A stretch of DNA of 64,000 nucleotides from Alphaproteobacteria bacterium (lineage in GTDB: Bacteria; Pseudomonadota; Alphaproteobacteria; Micropepsales; Micropepsaceae): assembly GCA_947474645.1 (NCBI GenBank), contig CANJJD010000004.1, positions 1 through 64,000 of the forward strand, read 5' to 3'. The position numbers and the translations under genes are program-made. The notes under the pieces were generated by a model. The model was given only the letters and a program-made list of their open reading frames with translations. It searched no databases and was not told the origin of the DNA. This document shows, in pieces, positions 1-8,703 of the stretch. Position 1 is the stretch's first letter. Every line of letters begins with the position of its first letter.

Positions 1-912
1 CGCGTGGCCGAGGAGATCGGCTATCCGGTGCTGATCAAGGCCACCGCCGGCGGCGGCGGCCGCGGCATGAAGGTTGCGAAGAATGCAGGCGAACTGTCCT
101 TCGCTTTGTCCCAGGCGCGCACCGAAGCCAAGGCCGCCTTCGGCAACGACACCGTCTATATGGAGAAATATCTCCAGAGGCCCCGTCATATCGAAATCCA
201 GATTCTGGCCGACAGTCATGGCCATGTCGTGCATCTGGGCGAGCGCGACTGCTCCTTGCAGCGCCGCCACCAGAAAGTGTGGGAAGAAGCCGGCAGCCCC
301 GCGCTGAACGCCCAGGAACGCGATGAGATCGGCGGCATCTGCACCAAGGCGCTTACCAAGCTGGGCTATCTGGGGGCAGGCACCATCGAGTTCCTGTACG
401 AGGATGGCCGCTTCTATTTCATCGAGATGAACACCCGTTTGCAGGTGGAGCATCCCGTCAGCGAAGCCATCACCGGCATCGACATCGTGCGCGAGCAGAT
501 CCGCATCGCCACCGGCGCGCCGCTGGCCATGACCCAGAAGGACATCACCTTCGAAGGCCATGCCATCGAATGCCGCATCAATGCGGAAAACCCCTTCACC
601 TTCCGCCCCTCGCCCGGCACCATCACCCAGTTCCACACGCCTGGCGGCCTGGGCGTGCGCTTCGATTCGGCGATCTATTCCGGCTACCGCATCCCGCCCT
701 TCTACGACAGCCTGGCGGGCAAGCTGGTGGTCCATGCCAAGAACCGCAACGAATGCCTGCTGCGCCTGCGCCGCGCCCTGGACGAGCTGGTGGTGGACGG
801 CATCGAGACCACCATCCCCCTCTTCCAGAAGCTGGTGCGCGAGCCCGACATCATCAATGGCGACTATTCCATCCATTGGCTGGAGAAGTACCTGGCCGGC
901 CTCGGCCACTAG
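1..912 (+). CDS. accC: Acetyl-CoA carboxylase, biotin carboxylase subunit (5' truncated by window)
   Basis: ATP-dependent carboxylation of biotin on the carrier protein AccB, the first step of malonyl-CoA and fatty acid synthesis in the cytoplasm. The reading frame is open at base 1. The visible part starts just before the ATP-grasp glycine loop GGGGRGM and contains the FIEMNTRLQVEHPV segment with the metal- and biotin-site residues, then the biotin carboxylase C-terminal domain. Judged against E. coli AccC, roughly 145-150 N-terminal residues lie outside the window; accB would be expected upstream. It ends in TAG without a clear terminator hairpin. Confidence 0.96.
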   Translation, partial: RVAEEIGYPVLIKATAGGGGRGMKVAKNAGELSFALSQARTEAKAAFGNDTVYMEKYLQRPRHIEIQILADSHGHVVHLGERDCSLQRRHQKVWEEAGSPALNAQERDEIGGICTKALTKLGYLGAGTIEFLYEDGRFYFIEMNTRLQVEHPVSEAITGIDIVREQIRIATGAPLAMTQKDITFEGHAIECRINAENPFTFRPSPGTITQFHTPGGLGVRFDSAIYSGYRIPPFYDSLAGKLVVHAKNRNECLLRLRRALDELVVDGIETTIPLFQKLVREPDIINGDYSIHWLEKYLAGLGH

Positions 913-969
913 GTAAGCTCCTTATTCTCCGCTAGGCTTCCCTCACAACAACAAGTGGGAGGACGTTCA

Positions 970-1344
970 ATGGGCTTTCTCGACCGTTACACCGCGCAAA
1001 TCCTGGGGCTGGTCCGCATCGTAAGCGGCCTGCTGTTCCTGGAGCATGGCACCATGAAACACCTGAATTTTCCGCCGGGCGACATGCATCCCCCGATTGC
1101 GTCCCTGGGCGGGGCCGCTGGTGTCATCGAAATCGTGGCCGGCACGCTGATCGTGCTGGGCTTCTACAGCCGCCCCGCGGCCTTCATCGCCTCGGGCACC
1201 ATGGCTTTCGCCTATTTCCTGGCGCACTTTCCGCGCAACATCTTCCCCGTCTCCAATGGCGGCGATGCGGCAATCCTGTTCTGCTTCATCTTCCTGTATC
1301 TCGCGGCTGCCGGTCCCGGCGCCTTCGCGTTGAACAGGAAGTAG
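970..1344 (+). CDS. DoxX family membrane protein
   Basis: A 124-residue protein with about four hydrophobic segments, and the RIVSGLLFLEHGTMKH and GFYSRPAAF stretches typical of the DoxX family of small integral membrane proteins. The exact role of the family is not settled; links to quinone and thiol oxidation and to detoxification have been proposed for relatives. The start is ATG 970 because GGGAGGA lies 6-7 bases upstream; a GTG at 955 in frame is less likely. It is followed by a strong terminator and looks like a single-gene unit. Confidence 0.88.
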   Translation: MGFLDRYTAQILGLVRIVSGLLFLEHGTMKHLNFPPGDMHPPIASLGGAAGVIEIVAGTLIVLGFYSRPAAFIASGTMAFAYFLAHFPRNIFPVSNGGDAAILFCFIFLYLAAAGPGAFALNRK

Positions 1345-1358
1345 GTTTTCGGATACGA

Positions 1359-1399
1359 AATAGCGCGCGACGGCCCGGCCGTCGCGCGCTATTGTTTTT
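1359..1399 (+). terminator. Rho-independent terminator after doxX, abutting the aat start
   Basis: The arms 1359-1375 and 1377-1393 are perfect inverted complements of 17 bases around a single base. In practice this gives a stem of about 15 pairs with a small loop, followed by GTTTTT at 1394-1399. It lies 14 bases behind the doxX stop codon. The T-run ends two bases before the ATG of aat, so the hairpin occupies the place where an aat leader and ribosome binding site would be. Confidence 0.9.
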
Positions 1400-1401
1400 C
1401 C

Positions 1402-2010
1402 ATGCATGGACCGTCAAGGCTCACGCCCGAAATCCTGCTGCGGGCTTATGCCGAAGGCCTGTTCCCGATGGCGGAGCGGCGGGGCGATCCCACGCTTTAT
1501 TGGGTATCGCCGGAAAAACGCGGCATCATTCCGCTGGACAGTTTCCATGTGCCGCACCGGTTGGCGCGCACGGTGCGCAGCGGTGCCTTCACCGTCGCCG
1601 CCGATACCGCTTTCCGCGACGTGATGGTGGCCTGCGCCGCGCCAGCGCCCGGCCGCGAGGAAAGCTGGATCAATGACGAGATCCTGCGGCTCTATACGGC
1701 GCTGCATGCCGGCGGCCATGCCCATTCCGTCGAGTGCTGGAAGGAGGGCGAATTGGTGGGCGGGCTTTACGGGGTGCGGCTGGGCGCGGCCTTTTTCGGC
1801 GAAAGCATGTTCTCGCGCCAACGAGACGCCAGCAAGGTGGCGCTGGTCCATCTGGTGGAGGGCCTCAAGCGCGGCGGCTTTGTGCTGCTGGACAGCCAGT
1901 TTCTCACCGCCCATCTGGCGCGCTTCGGCGCCGTGGAAATCCCGCGCGAGCAATATCTGATGAGATTGGCCTACGCTCTCAACCGTGAGGCGATCTGGCC
2001 GTTTTTCTAG
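1402..2010 (+). CDS. aat: Leucyl/phenylalanyl-tRNA--protein transferase
   Basis: Transfers Leu or Phe from aminoacyl-tRNA to the N-terminal Lys or Arg of proteins, creating a bacterial N-degron for ClpS/ClpAP. The 202-residue protein matches the compact alphaproteobacterial form: [14 protein letters not shown] near the N-terminus, [38 protein letters not shown] and [19 protein letters not shown] 1402 is the only standard start before the conserved N-terminus. No ribosome binding site is visible because the doxX terminator ends at 1399, so aat may be leaderless or depend on read-through. accC-aat-DUF2155-mlaD proximity is usual in alphaproteobacteria. Confidence 0.95.
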   Translation: MHGPSRLTPEILLRAYAEGLFPMAERRGDPTLYWVSPEKRGIIPLDSFHVPHRLARTVRSGAFTVAADTAFRDVMVACAAPAPGREESWINDEILRLYTALHAGGHAHSVECWKEGELVGGLYGVRLGAAFFGESMFSRQRDASKVALVHLVEGLKRGGFVLLDSQFLTAHLARFGAVEIPREQYLMRLAYALNREAIWPFF

Positions 2011-2049
2011 CTATAGGCGCGACGCACTCAGGACGCAAAAGACCCGCGC

Positions 2050-2652
2050 CTACTGCCCAGCGCCCTCAGGAAGGGCTTGAATGCCTTCCTTGTCGGACGA
2101 ATCCGGCGCCTTCACCTTCACCGGCGCGGTGGAGGTATTGGCCGCCACCGCGGCGGGCGGCGCGTTGTTGCAATTGATCACCCACACGTCATAGAGCGGA
2201 TGCTCCACCCCGTTCAGGCCGGGACTGGAGCCGTACATCCAGCCGGAGAAGACGCGGCGCGCCGGCTGGTCGGGACGGTGATCCTCAATCTGCACAAAGG
2301 CGGTGGTTTCCGGCGTCTCGCTGGCGGGGGTGGAATAGCAGAAGCGCGCCGTGATGGTCAGGGTGGCGAAGCGCACCGGCTTGCCGATGGGCGCGGGAAT
2401 GTTGGTGGGGCGGCCGGTGATCTTGTCCAGCCCGCGCAGGATCAATTCCGTACCGCCCTGGGGCGGGATGGGCGCGGCTGCGGGCGCATCGGCGGCCGGC
2501 GCGGCCGGAGCCGAAGGCGCGGCAAGCGCCGACCGTGCAGGCGGCGCGGCAGGCGCGGGACCCGTAACGGACGGCGGCGGATTGGGAATGTTCTGCGCCA
2601 GGGCCGCGGCAGCAACGCCGAGCGGCAACAGCGCGAGAAGAAGCTTCTTCAC
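2050..2652 (-). CDS. DUF2155 domain protein, exported
   Basis: A 200-residue protein with a signal peptide (residues 1-19, MKKLLL... ALAQ), a Pro/Ala-rich low-complexity stretch (about 20-65) and a C-terminal DUF2155 domain (about 66-160) with the signature FVQIEDHRPDQPARRVFSGWMYGSSPGLN and HPLYDVWVINC. The function is unknown. The gene overlaps the end of mlaD by 4 bases (start ATG 2652, mlaD stop at 2649), so the two are co-translated. Position and export suggest an envelope role; this is inference. Confidence 0.9.
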   Translation of the reverse strand: MKKLLLALLPLGVAAAALAQNIPNPPPSVTGPAPAAPPARSALAAPSAPAAPAADAPAAAPIPPQGGTELILRGLDKITGRPTNIPAPIGKPVRFATLTITARFCYSTPASETPETTAFVQIEDHRPDQPARRVFSGWMYGSSPGLNGVEHPLYDVWVINCNNAPPAAVAANTSTAPVKVKAPDSSDKEGIQALPEGAGQ

Positions 2653-3155
2653 GGACCGGCGCCCGGGGGCACGGCGGGCTTGGGCGGCTGGTTGGAGGTG
2701 GCGGCCCCGGTGGCGAAACGGCCCACCAGGTTCATCACGTCGATCGAGCCTTGGGCGCTTTGGAAGAAGGCGCCCGCGACCATCATCTTCTCGTCGCCGC
2801 CCGGCGTGATCGACAGATACTGGCCGCCCAGGAATCCGGCCTGGGTCACCAGCACCGAAGAGTCCACCGGCAGCTTGATGTCATCGCGGACATTCATGTG
2901 CACCGTGACCAGGTAATTCACGGGATCCAGGGTCAGCGCCGTCACGGTCCCGATCTTGATGCCTGACAGCCGCACATCGGTGCCCACCGAAAGCCCGTCC
3001 ACCTTGGGCATCTTGGCGTTGATCTCATAGCCCGACAGGGTCCCTGCCCCGGTGCGCAAATAGCCGAAGGCGAGGAACGCGATCGCCACCGCGACCACCG
3101 CGGCGCCGACAAGAGTTTCGGCGATATTGTTCTGCTGCATTCCGCGTGCGCTCAT
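2649..3155 (-). CDS. mlaD: MCE/MlaD-type phospholipid transport substrate-binding protein
   Basis: The 168-residue protein has one N-terminal transmembrane helix (about 13-32) and a single MCE domain (about 38-115) with VDGLSVGTDVRLSGIKIGTV and QAGFLGGQYLSITPGG. It is the periplasmic ring component that moves phospholipids between inner and outer membrane with MlaFEB. The permease and ATPase genes are not in this window. A second ATG five codons in (3140) is an alternative start. It sits between NDUFA12 (3 bases upstream) and DUF2155 (4-base overlap), one transcription unit. Confidence 0.92.
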   Translation of the reverse strand: MSARGMQQNNIAETLVGAAVVAVAIAFLAFGYLRTGAGTLSGYEINAKMPKVDGLSVGTDVRLSGIKIGTVTALTLDPVNYLVTVHMNVRDDIKLPVDSSVLVTQAGFLGGQYLSITPGGDEKMMVAGAFFQSAQGSIDVMNLVGRFATGAATSNQPPKPAVPPGAGP

Positions 3156-3158
3156 AAA

Positions 3159-3524
3159 TCAGTCCGGCTTCCAGGCCTGGTAATCGCCGGTCGCGGGCGG
3201 ACGCAAGCCCCCACGGCTCAGGCTCCCGCCCGGCTTGTAGGCCTCTTCAGTGCCGGTGAGGTTGGGCTGATGCGGCTGTTCGAAGGCATGCACCTTCAGC
3301 GGCGCCCGTGTGGGCGGCTCGGCATAGGTGTGGTGCATCCAGCCATGCCATTCGGGCGGCACGCGGCTGGCCTCGACGGTGCCGTTGTAGATCACCCAGC
3401 GGCGCGAACCGTCCTTGTTCTGGAAATAGCGGTTGCCGAAATCGTCGGTTCCCACGGCATTCCCGGACAGCTTGGTCTGAAGCCAGGTTCCAAGCGTCTG
3501 CGACTTCCACCACGAGAAAAGCAT
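3159..3524 (-). CDS. NADH:ubiquinone oxidoreductase accessory subunit, NDUFA12 family
   Basis: A 121-residue protein of the B17.2/NDUFA12 family, an accessory subunit of respiratory complex I on the cytoplasmic side in alphaproteobacteria and the matrix side in mitochondria. Characteristic stretches are [40 protein letters not shown] and the C-terminal YKPGGSL. It is the first gene of the minus-strand unit NDUFA12-mlaD-DUF2155, with 3 bases to mlaD. Its promoter must lie in the 3525-3940 region shared with nrdJ. Confidence 0.93.
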   Translation of the reverse strand: MLFSWWKSQTLGTWLQTKLSGNAVGTDDFGNRYFQNKDGSRRWVIYNGTVEASRVPPEWHGWMHHTYAEPPTRAPLKVHAFEQPHQPNLTGTEEAYKPGGSLSRGGLRPPATGDYQAWKPD

Positions 3525-3940
3525 GCTGACCGTTTCGAGGATTCGCCCGGACTATAGGGCTGGGGCAGTGTTTTCGCCATTGCTGCGGTGCACGGGACTC
3601 AGGGATTTTCACTTATCCCCAAACCGCCCCAAGGCGCGCGTGACGCTGTGATGAAAAGGGACGAAAAATATTTCGGCGTCTTAATCAGAGGCCCGCTTGA
3701 CTCGCGGTTTTTTGGGCAGTTCCGGGCCTACTACATCTGGTGGTTAAGACCTTCGTAACCACTATTCGCTTGCGAGGCACCTCTCCTCGCGTCCATACTT
3801 TGGGCCAGTCACCTCTTTGACCACCATAACTGGCGACGCCTCCCGGCCGCGGAAAGATCCCCCGCGGGCGGGAAACTGTCCCCGAAATGGCGGCCCCTGA
3901 GGGGCTGGGGCCGTCCAACATCCTTTTCGGGGTACTCGCC
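3525..3940. promoter_or_regulatory. 416-bp divergent control region between NDUFA12 and nrdJ
   Basis: No credible gene lies here. Reading toward nrdJ there is TTGACT at 3697-3702 (possible -35), a candidate NrdR box at 3728-3743, a TTAA-N7-GTAAC element at 3744-3759 close to the CtrA recognition pattern, and a GC-rich leader. Toward NDUFA12 the minus strand carries TATAGT at 3551-3556, a possible -10. I looked for a cobalamin riboswitch, which often precedes nrdJ, and found no B12-box. Confidence 0.6.
3728..3743. promoter_or_regulatory. Candidate NrdR box
   Basis: The 16-mer CTACTACATCTGGTGG fits the published NrdR pattern acaCwAtATaTwGtgt in its left ACTA, central AT and right T-GTG positions, with mismatches at the edges and two inner positions. 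NrdR represses ribonucleotide reductase genes. NrdR boxes normally occur as tandem pairs about 31-32 bases apart; exactly 31 bases on (3759-3774) only the left half (CCACTAT) is recognisable. Assignment rests on pattern and location only. Confidence 0.55.
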
Positions 3941-6900
3941 ATGCGTATTCGCCGTCATTTCACGGTTGAGGGTCATTCGCCTTACGAAGGCATCGCGTTC
4001 AAGAGCGCCGCCAGCGAGATCCGCAACCCGGACGGCTCCATCGTCTTCAGCCAGACCGACATCGAGGTGCCGGAAAGCTGGAGCCAGGTGGCCGCCGACG
4101 TACTGGCCCAGAAGTATTTCCGCAAGGCCGGAGTGCCCAAGACCCTCAAGCCCGTCGCCGAGGAAGGCGTGCCGGAATTCCTGTGGAAGCGGGCCGGCGG
4201 CAAGGACGCCAAGGAAACCACCGGCGAGAAGTCCGCCAAGCAGGTGTTCGATCGCCTGGCCGGCACCTGGGCCTATTGGGGCTGGAAGGGCGGCTATTTC
4301 GACGGCGAGAGCGATGCCCAGGCCTTTTACGACGAACTCTGCCACATGCTGGCGTCGCAGAAATGCGCCCCTAACTCGCCGCAATGGTTCAATACCGGCC
4401 TGCATTGGGCCTATGGCATCGATGGCCCCGGCCAGGGCCATTACTATGTCGATCACAAGAGCGGCCGGCTGACCAAGTCGAGCTCGGCTTACGAACACCC
4501 CCAGCCCCATGCCTGCTTCATCCAGAGCGTCAAGGACGACCTGGTCAATGAAGGTGGCATCATGGACCTGTGGACCCGCGAGGCGCGGCTGTTCAAATAC
4601 GGTTCGGGCACCGGCACCAATTTCTCGCCCCTGCGCGGCGCGGAAGAAAAGCTGTCCGGCGGCGGCAAGTCGTCGGGACTGATGAGCTTCCTGAAGATCG
4701 GCGACCGCGCCGCCGGCGCCATCAAGTCGGGCGGCACCACCCGCCGCGCCGCCAAGATGGTGATCGTGGATATCGACCATCCCGATATCGAGGATTTCAT
4801 CGACTGGAAGGTGATCGAGGAACAGAAGGTCGCCGCCCTGGTGGCCGGTTCCAAGCTGGCCGAGCGGCACCTGAAGGCCGTGCTCAAGGCCTGCGTCAAT
4901 TGCGAAGGCTCGGGCGGCGATTGCTACGATCCCCAGAAGAACCCCGCCCTGCGCCGCGAGATCAAGGCCGCGCGCAAGAGCATGATCCCCGACAGCCTGG
5001 TGGAGCGCGTCATCAGCTATGCGCGCCAGGGCTTTAAGGAGATCGATTTCCGCACCTATGACACCGACTGGGACAGCGAGGCTTACACCTCGGTGGCGGG
5101 CCAGAATTCCAACAACACGGTGCGCGTCACCGACGCCTTCCTGAAGGCGGTGCTGGAAGACGGCGACTGGCACCTGACCAATCGCGGCACCGGCAAGATC
5201 GCCCGCACCGTCAAGGCGCGCGAATTGTGGGACAAGGTCTCTTACGCCGCCTGGGCCTGCGCCGATCCGGGCATCCAGTTCCACACCAGCATCAATGACT
5301 GGCACACCTGCCCGGCGGGCGGCGAAATCCGCGCCTCCAACCCCTGCAGCGAATACATGTTCCTGGACGACACCGCCTGCAACCTGGCGTCGCTCAACCT
5401 GATGCAGTTCCGCAAGGGCGACGGCATCAAGACCTTCGACGTGGAAGGTTTCGAGCATGGCGTGAGGCTCTGGACCATCGTGCTGGAAATCTCGGTGCTG
5501 ATGGCGCAGTTCCCCTCCAAGGAAATCGCGCAGCTTTCCTATGACTACCGCACCCTGGGCCTGGGCTATGCCAATATCGGCGGCTTGCTGATGTCGGCCG
5601 GCGTTCCCTATGACAGCCGCGAGGGCCGCGCTATCGCCGGCGCAATCGCCGCGCTGATGACGGGCGTTTCCTATGCCACCTCGGCCGAAATGGCCGGCGA
5701 GCTGGGCTCCTTCCCCGAATATGCCGCCAACAAGGACGCCATGCTGCGGGTGGTGCGCAATCACCGCCGCGCCGCCCATGGCGAAGCCGCCGGCTATGAG
5801 AAGCTGGCCACTCTGCCCGTGCCGCTGGACCACAAGGCCGTCGCCGACGGCCCGCTGGCCGAAGCCGCCAAGAAGGCGTGGGACGAAGCCTTGAAGCTGG
5901 GCAAGGAGCATGGCTTCCGCAATGCCCAGGCCACCGTGATCGCGCCCACCGGCACCATCGGGCTCGTCATGGACTGCGACACTACCGGCGTGGAGCCGGA
6001 CTTCGCCCTGGTCAAGTTCAAGACCCTGGCGGGCGGCGGCTATTTCAAGATCATCAACCGCTGCGTGCCCGAGGCGCTGGCCAACCTTGGCTATGGCCAG
6101 CAGGAGATCGACGCCATCGTCGCCTATGCCGTGGGCCACGGCACCCTGGAGGATTGCCAGGGCCGCATCAACTTCGACGCCCTGCGCGGCAAGGGTTTCG
6201 GCGAGGAACAGGTCGGCCAGATCGAGGCGGCGCTGGAAGCGACCTTCGACATCCGCTTTGTTTTCAACAAATACACCTTCGGCACCAAGTTCTGCACCCA
6301 GATCCTGAAGCTGGAGGCCGCCGCCCTGGATGCCCCCGACTTCGACATGCTCAAGAGCCTGGGCTTCACCCGCGCCGACATCGATGCCGCCAACATGCAT
6401 GTCTGCGGCGCCATGACCCTGGAAGGCGCGCCGTACTTGAAGGAACAGCACCTGCCGGTGTTCGACTGCGCCAATCCGTGTGGCCGCATCGGCAAGCGTT
6501 CGCTGAGCGTGGAAGCCCATATCCGCATGATGGCGGCGGTGCAGCCCTTCATCTCCGGCGCCATCTCCAAGACCATCAACATGGCCAATAGCGCCGCCGT
6601 CACCGAATGCGGCGAGGCTTATATGCTGAGCTGGAAGCTGGGCCTGAAGGCCAATGCGCTATACCGCGACGGCTCCAAGCTGTCACAGCCCCTGGCATCC
6701 CAGGTCTTCGCCTTTGCCGACGAGGAAGACGATGATGTGCTGCCCGAGGCGGCCCGCCCCGCCCAGCAGGTGGTCACCGAGCGTATCGTGGAACGCGTCA
6801 TCGAGAAGATCCGCAGCCATGAGCGCGAAAAATTGCCCCACCGCCGCAAGTCCTATACCCAGAAGGCGATTGTCGGCGGCCACAAGGTCTATCTGCACAC

Positions 6901-7636
6901 CGGCGAGTATGAAGATGGCCGGTTGGGCGAAATCTTCATCGACATGCACAAGGAAGGCGCCGCCTTCCGCAGCCTGATGAACAATTTCGCCATCGCCATT
7001 TCGGTCGGCCTGCAATATGGCGTGCCGCTGGAGGAATTCGTCGAGGCCTTCACCTTCACCCGCTTCGAGCCGGCGGGCCTGGTGATCGGCAACGACTCCA
7101 TCAAGAACGCCACCAGCGTGCTGGACTACATCTTCCGCGAGCTGGGCGTGTCCTATCTGGGCCGCACCGACTTGGCCCATGTGGTGCGCTCGGCCGACGA
7201 AGATCTGGGCAATGCCGGTGGTGGCGGCGGCACCCAGGAAGTGGCCATCGCCAAGCTGGCCTCCAGCGGTTACCTGCGCGGCCGCACCCAGATCGCCATG
7301 GTCAAGGGCGGCGCCGCCCCCAAGATGCTGGCGCATGAGGAGGAACATTTCCACGAGGAGATGTTCGCCCCCGACAATGACACCGAGCTGGACCTGTCGG
7401 AGATCCGCGCCGGCGTGGAAGCCACCCTCAACACCGTCAGCGCCCAGGTCGCGAGCCTGGAAGCGGCGATGGCCAGGCCGGCGGCGGCGCGCGACACCCG
7501 CGCGGCACGGGCGGCGGAAGCCAGGCTGAAAGGCTTTGAAGGCGACAATTGCGGCGCGTGCGGAAACTTCACCCTGGTGCGCAATGGCACCTGCATGAAG
7601 TGCAACACATGCGGTTCTACGTCCGGTTGTTCCTGA
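3941..7636 (+). CDS. nrdJ: Vitamin B12-dependent (class II) ribonucleoside-diphosphate reductase
   Basis: Reduces ribonucleotides to deoxyribonucleotides using adenosylcobalamin to generate the thiyl radical, so it works with or without oxygen. The 1231-residue protein has the usual large class II layout: an N-terminal region with [15 protein letters not shown], the redox cysteine in PHACFIQSV, the active-site segment [31 protein letters not shown] and a cysteine-rich zinc-ribbon-like C-terminus (C-x2-C ... C-x2-C-x2-C ... C). The start is ATG 3941 ([11 protein letters not shown]), matching relatives; an in-frame ATG at 3887 would add 18 residues unlike the family. Monocistronic, ended by the terminator at 7654-7690. 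Confidence 0.97.
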   Translation: MRIRRHFTVEGHSPYEGIAFKSAASEIRNPDGSIVFSQTDIEVPESWSQVAADVLAQKYFRKAGVPKTLKPVAEEGVPEFLWKRAGGKDAKETTGEKSAKQVFDRLAGTWAYWGWKGGYFDGESDAQAFYDELCHMLASQKCAPNSPQWFNTGLHWAYGIDGPGQGHYYVDHKSGRLTKSSSAYEHPQPHACFIQSVKDDLVNEGGIMDLWTREARLFKYGSGTGTNFSPLRGAEEKLSGGGKSSGLMSFLKIGDRAAGAIKSGGTTRRAAKMVIVDIDHPDIEDFIDWKVIEEQKVAALVAGSKLAERHLKAVLKACVNCEGSGGDCYDPQKNPALRREIKAARKSMIPDSLVERVISYARQGFKEIDFRTYDTDWDSEAYTSVAGQNSNNTVRVTDAFLKAVLEDGDWHLTNRGTGKIARTVKARELWDKVSYAAWACADPGIQFHTSINDWHTCPAGGEIRASNPCSEYMFLDDTACNLASLNLMQFRKGDGIKTFDVEGFEHGVRLWTIVLEISVLMAQFPSKEIAQLSYDYRTLGLGYANIGGLLMSAGVPYDSREGRAIAGAIAALMTGVSYATSAEMAGELGSFPEYAANKDAMLRVVRNHRRAAHGEAAGYEKLATLPVPLDHKAVADGPLAEAAKKAWDEALKLGKEHGFRNAQATVIAPTGTIGLVMDCDTTGVEPDFALVKFKTLAGGGYFKIINRCVPEALANLGYGQQEIDAIVAYAVGHGTLEDCQGRINFDALRGKGFGEEQVGQIEAALEATFDIRFVFNKYTFGTKFCTQILKLEAAALDAPDFDMLKSLGFTRADIDAANMHVCGAMTLEGAPYLKEQHLPVFDCANPCGRIGKRSLSVEAHIRMMAAVQPFISGAISKTINMANSAAVTECGEAYMLSWKLGLKANALYRDGSKLSQPLASQVFAFADEEDDDVLPEAARPAQQVVTERIVERVIEKIRSHEREKLPHRRKSYTQKAIVGGHKVYLHTGEYEDGRLGEIFIDMHKEGAAFRSLMNNFAIAISVGLQYGVPLEEFVEAFTFTRFEPAGLVIGNDSIKNATSVLDYIFRELGVSYLGRTDLAHVVRSADEDLGNAGGGGGTQEVAIAKLASSGYLRGRTQIAMVKGGAAPKMLAHEEEHFHEEMFAPDNDTELDLSEIRAGVEATLNTVSAQVASLEAAMARPAAARDTRAARAAEARLKGFEGDNCGACGNFTLVRNGTCMKCNTCGSTSGCS

Positions 7637-7653
7637 AATAACTGGCCGACAGT

Positions 7654-7690
7654 CGAAAAAGGGCGCGGGACCTTCCCGCGCCCTTTTTCG
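7654..7690 (+). terminator. Rho-independent terminator of nrdJ
   Basis: The arms 7654-7670 and 7674-7690 are perfect 17-base inverted complements with a 3-base loop; the lower stem is A5/T5, giving a T-run (TTTTT at 7684-7688) within the 3' arm. It lies 17 bases after the nrdJ stop codon. The symmetry means it could also stop transcription from the other direction. Confidence 0.92.
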
Positions 7691-7700
7691 TTACCATTCC

Positions 7701-7907
7701 ATGACCTATGTGCAATCCAGCGCGCTTGAGCAGGTGAGCTACGATCCCGACGCACACACCCTGATCGCCACCTTCCGCGACTCGGGGCGCACCTATGTCT
7801 ATGACGCGGTGCCGGTGGAAGTTTATGACGGCCTGCTGTTTGCGGATTCCCTTGGCGCCTATTTCAACGCCCATATCAGGGACCACTACTCCTACCGGGA
7901 AATCTAG
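7701..7907 (+). CDS. KTSC domain protein
   Basis: A 68-residue protein that is essentially one KTSC domain: an N-terminal SSALEQVSYDPDAHTLIATF strand region, TYVYDAVPVEVYDGLL, and a C-terminal SLGAYFNAHIRDHY helix. KTSC domains occur alone or joined to tRNA synthetase-like and other proteins; their role is not firmly known. It starts 10 bases after the nrdJ terminator at ATG 7701. Its end overlaps the stop of the convergent small gene by four bases. Confidence 0.85.
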   Translation: MTYVQSSALEQVSYDPDAHTLIATFRDSGRTYVYDAVPVEVYDGLLFADSLGAYFNAHIRDHYSYREI

Positions 7908-8095
7908 GACACCAGCTTCACATTGTTCCGGAACAGGATGCGGCATTCGGTGTCCAGGGCGGCCTCTTCCAGTTCGGAAGCCACGCGTTCGAACTGGCGG
8001 CGGAAATGTTCCACCGTCGTGTCCGCCGCATGGCCTCGCAACTGCGCCGCCAAAGCGCGCATCTTGAGGGCCGGATCGTGGTTGTAACACTGCAT
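7904..8095 (-). CDS. Small helical hypothetical protein (63 aa)
   Basis: The ATG at 8095 opens a 63-residue frame, MQCYNHDPALKMRALAAQLR..., predicted mostly alpha-helical and charged, with the EFRRxFExVASELEEAA-like pattern (HFRRQFERVASELEEAAL) seen in many short alphaproteobacterial proteins of unknown function. An open frame extends upstream to 8347, but that part runs antisense to the pentapeptide gene and is probably not translated. The stop overlaps the KTSC gene stop tail to tail by four bases. No function can be assigned. Confidence 0.55.
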   Translation of the reverse strand: MQCYNHDPALKMRALAAQLRGHAADTTVEHFRRQFERVASELEEAALDTECRILFRNNVKLVS

Positions 8096-8179
8096 AACGT
8101 ATAAACGCCCCCGGCCCAGCGGCCGTTCCCCGGTTCCAACTTCATCAATTGGTAACCCTGAAGGGCCGATCCTTCCGCC

Positions 8180-8623
8180 ATGCGGTCTGTCATTGCCCTG
8201 GCCTTGCTTGCGTTCGTCTCGTTGCCCGCGCGGGCCGCGGACCCCGCCGCCGTGGCCAGAATCCGGGGCGGCATCGTGGATTGCGTGGGCTGCAACCTGG
8301 CCGGGGCCGATCTTTCCAACACCTGCGTCAAGGACCATGACCTGCACGGGGCAGACTTCACCGGCACCAACGCCACCCTGATGTGCATGTCCTTCGCCAA
8401 TTTCACCGGCGTCAGCTTTCGCGGCGCCGAACTGTCGGGCGCCAATCTGGCGGGCGCCAAGATGGATGGCGCGGACCTGACCGGCGCGGGGACCTCAATC
8501 ACATCCTTCCTGGGCACCGACCTGCGGCGCGTGAAGGGCCTGACCCAGCAGCAACTGGACGTGGCCTGCGGCGATGCCGCGACCAAGCTGCCGCCGGGCC
8601 TGAAGGTCCATACCTGCCAGTAG
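8180..8623 (+). CDS. Exported pentapeptide-repeat protein
   Basis: A 147-residue protein with a signal peptide (about 1-19, ending ARA) followed by pentapeptide repeats of the A(D/N)LxG type: NLAGADLSNT, DLHGADFTGT, NFTGVSFRGAELSGANLAGAKMDGADLTGA (about 38-106). These form a right-handed quadrilateral beta-helix. Cysteines at both ends (CVGC and the C-terminal CGD...HTC) may be disulfide-bonded in the periplasm. The specific function is unknown. It stands alone, convergent with gcvPB across an intergenic repeat. Confidence 0.85.
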   Translation: MRSVIALALLAFVSLPARAADPAAVARIRGGIVDCVGCNLAGADLSNTCVKDHDLHGADFTGTNATLMCMSFANFTGVSFRGAELSGANLAGAKMDGADLTGAGTSITSFLGTDLRRVKGLTQQQLDVACGDAATKLPPGLKVHTCQ

Positions 8624-8644
8624 CGGCCGCTCGCCCAAGCTCGC

Positions 8645-8695
8645 GGCGTTCGCCCCTCTCGCATGTCCACTGGACATGCTCGCGCGCTATGCGCG
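8645..8695 (+). repeat. 51-bp three-hairpin dispersed repeat, copy A
   Basis: Three consecutive hairpins: GGCG-TT-CGCC (8645-8654), a 9-base palindrome around one base (8661-8669/8671-8679), and CGCGC-TAT-GCGCG (8683-8695). A second copy lies inverted at 41753-41803. The two align without gaps over 51 bases (40 identical by my count). Six of the eleven differences form three compensated pairs in the stems. It lies between two convergent genes and may also act as a terminator or mRNA end stabiliser. Confidence 0.8.
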
Positions 8696-8703
8696 CCGGG
8701 TTC

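Noticed and set aside
2014-2052. Inverted repeat TAGGCGCG ... CGCGCCTA between aat and DUF2155
   Set aside because: The arms are only eight bases, 23 bases apart, overlapping the DUF2155 stop, with no T-run. Probably chance in GC-rich DNA.
3525-3940. Cobalamin riboswitch upstream of nrdJ
   Set aside because: I looked for the conserved B12-box and the kissing-loop pattern and found neither; the NrdR-like box is a better explanation for control.
3809-6520. A 903-residue open frame on the minus strand across nrdJ
   Set aside because: High-GC codon use keeps the antisense frame open. The protein is low-complexity with His/Gly/Ala bias, matches nothing, and lies fully inside the well-supported nrdJ.
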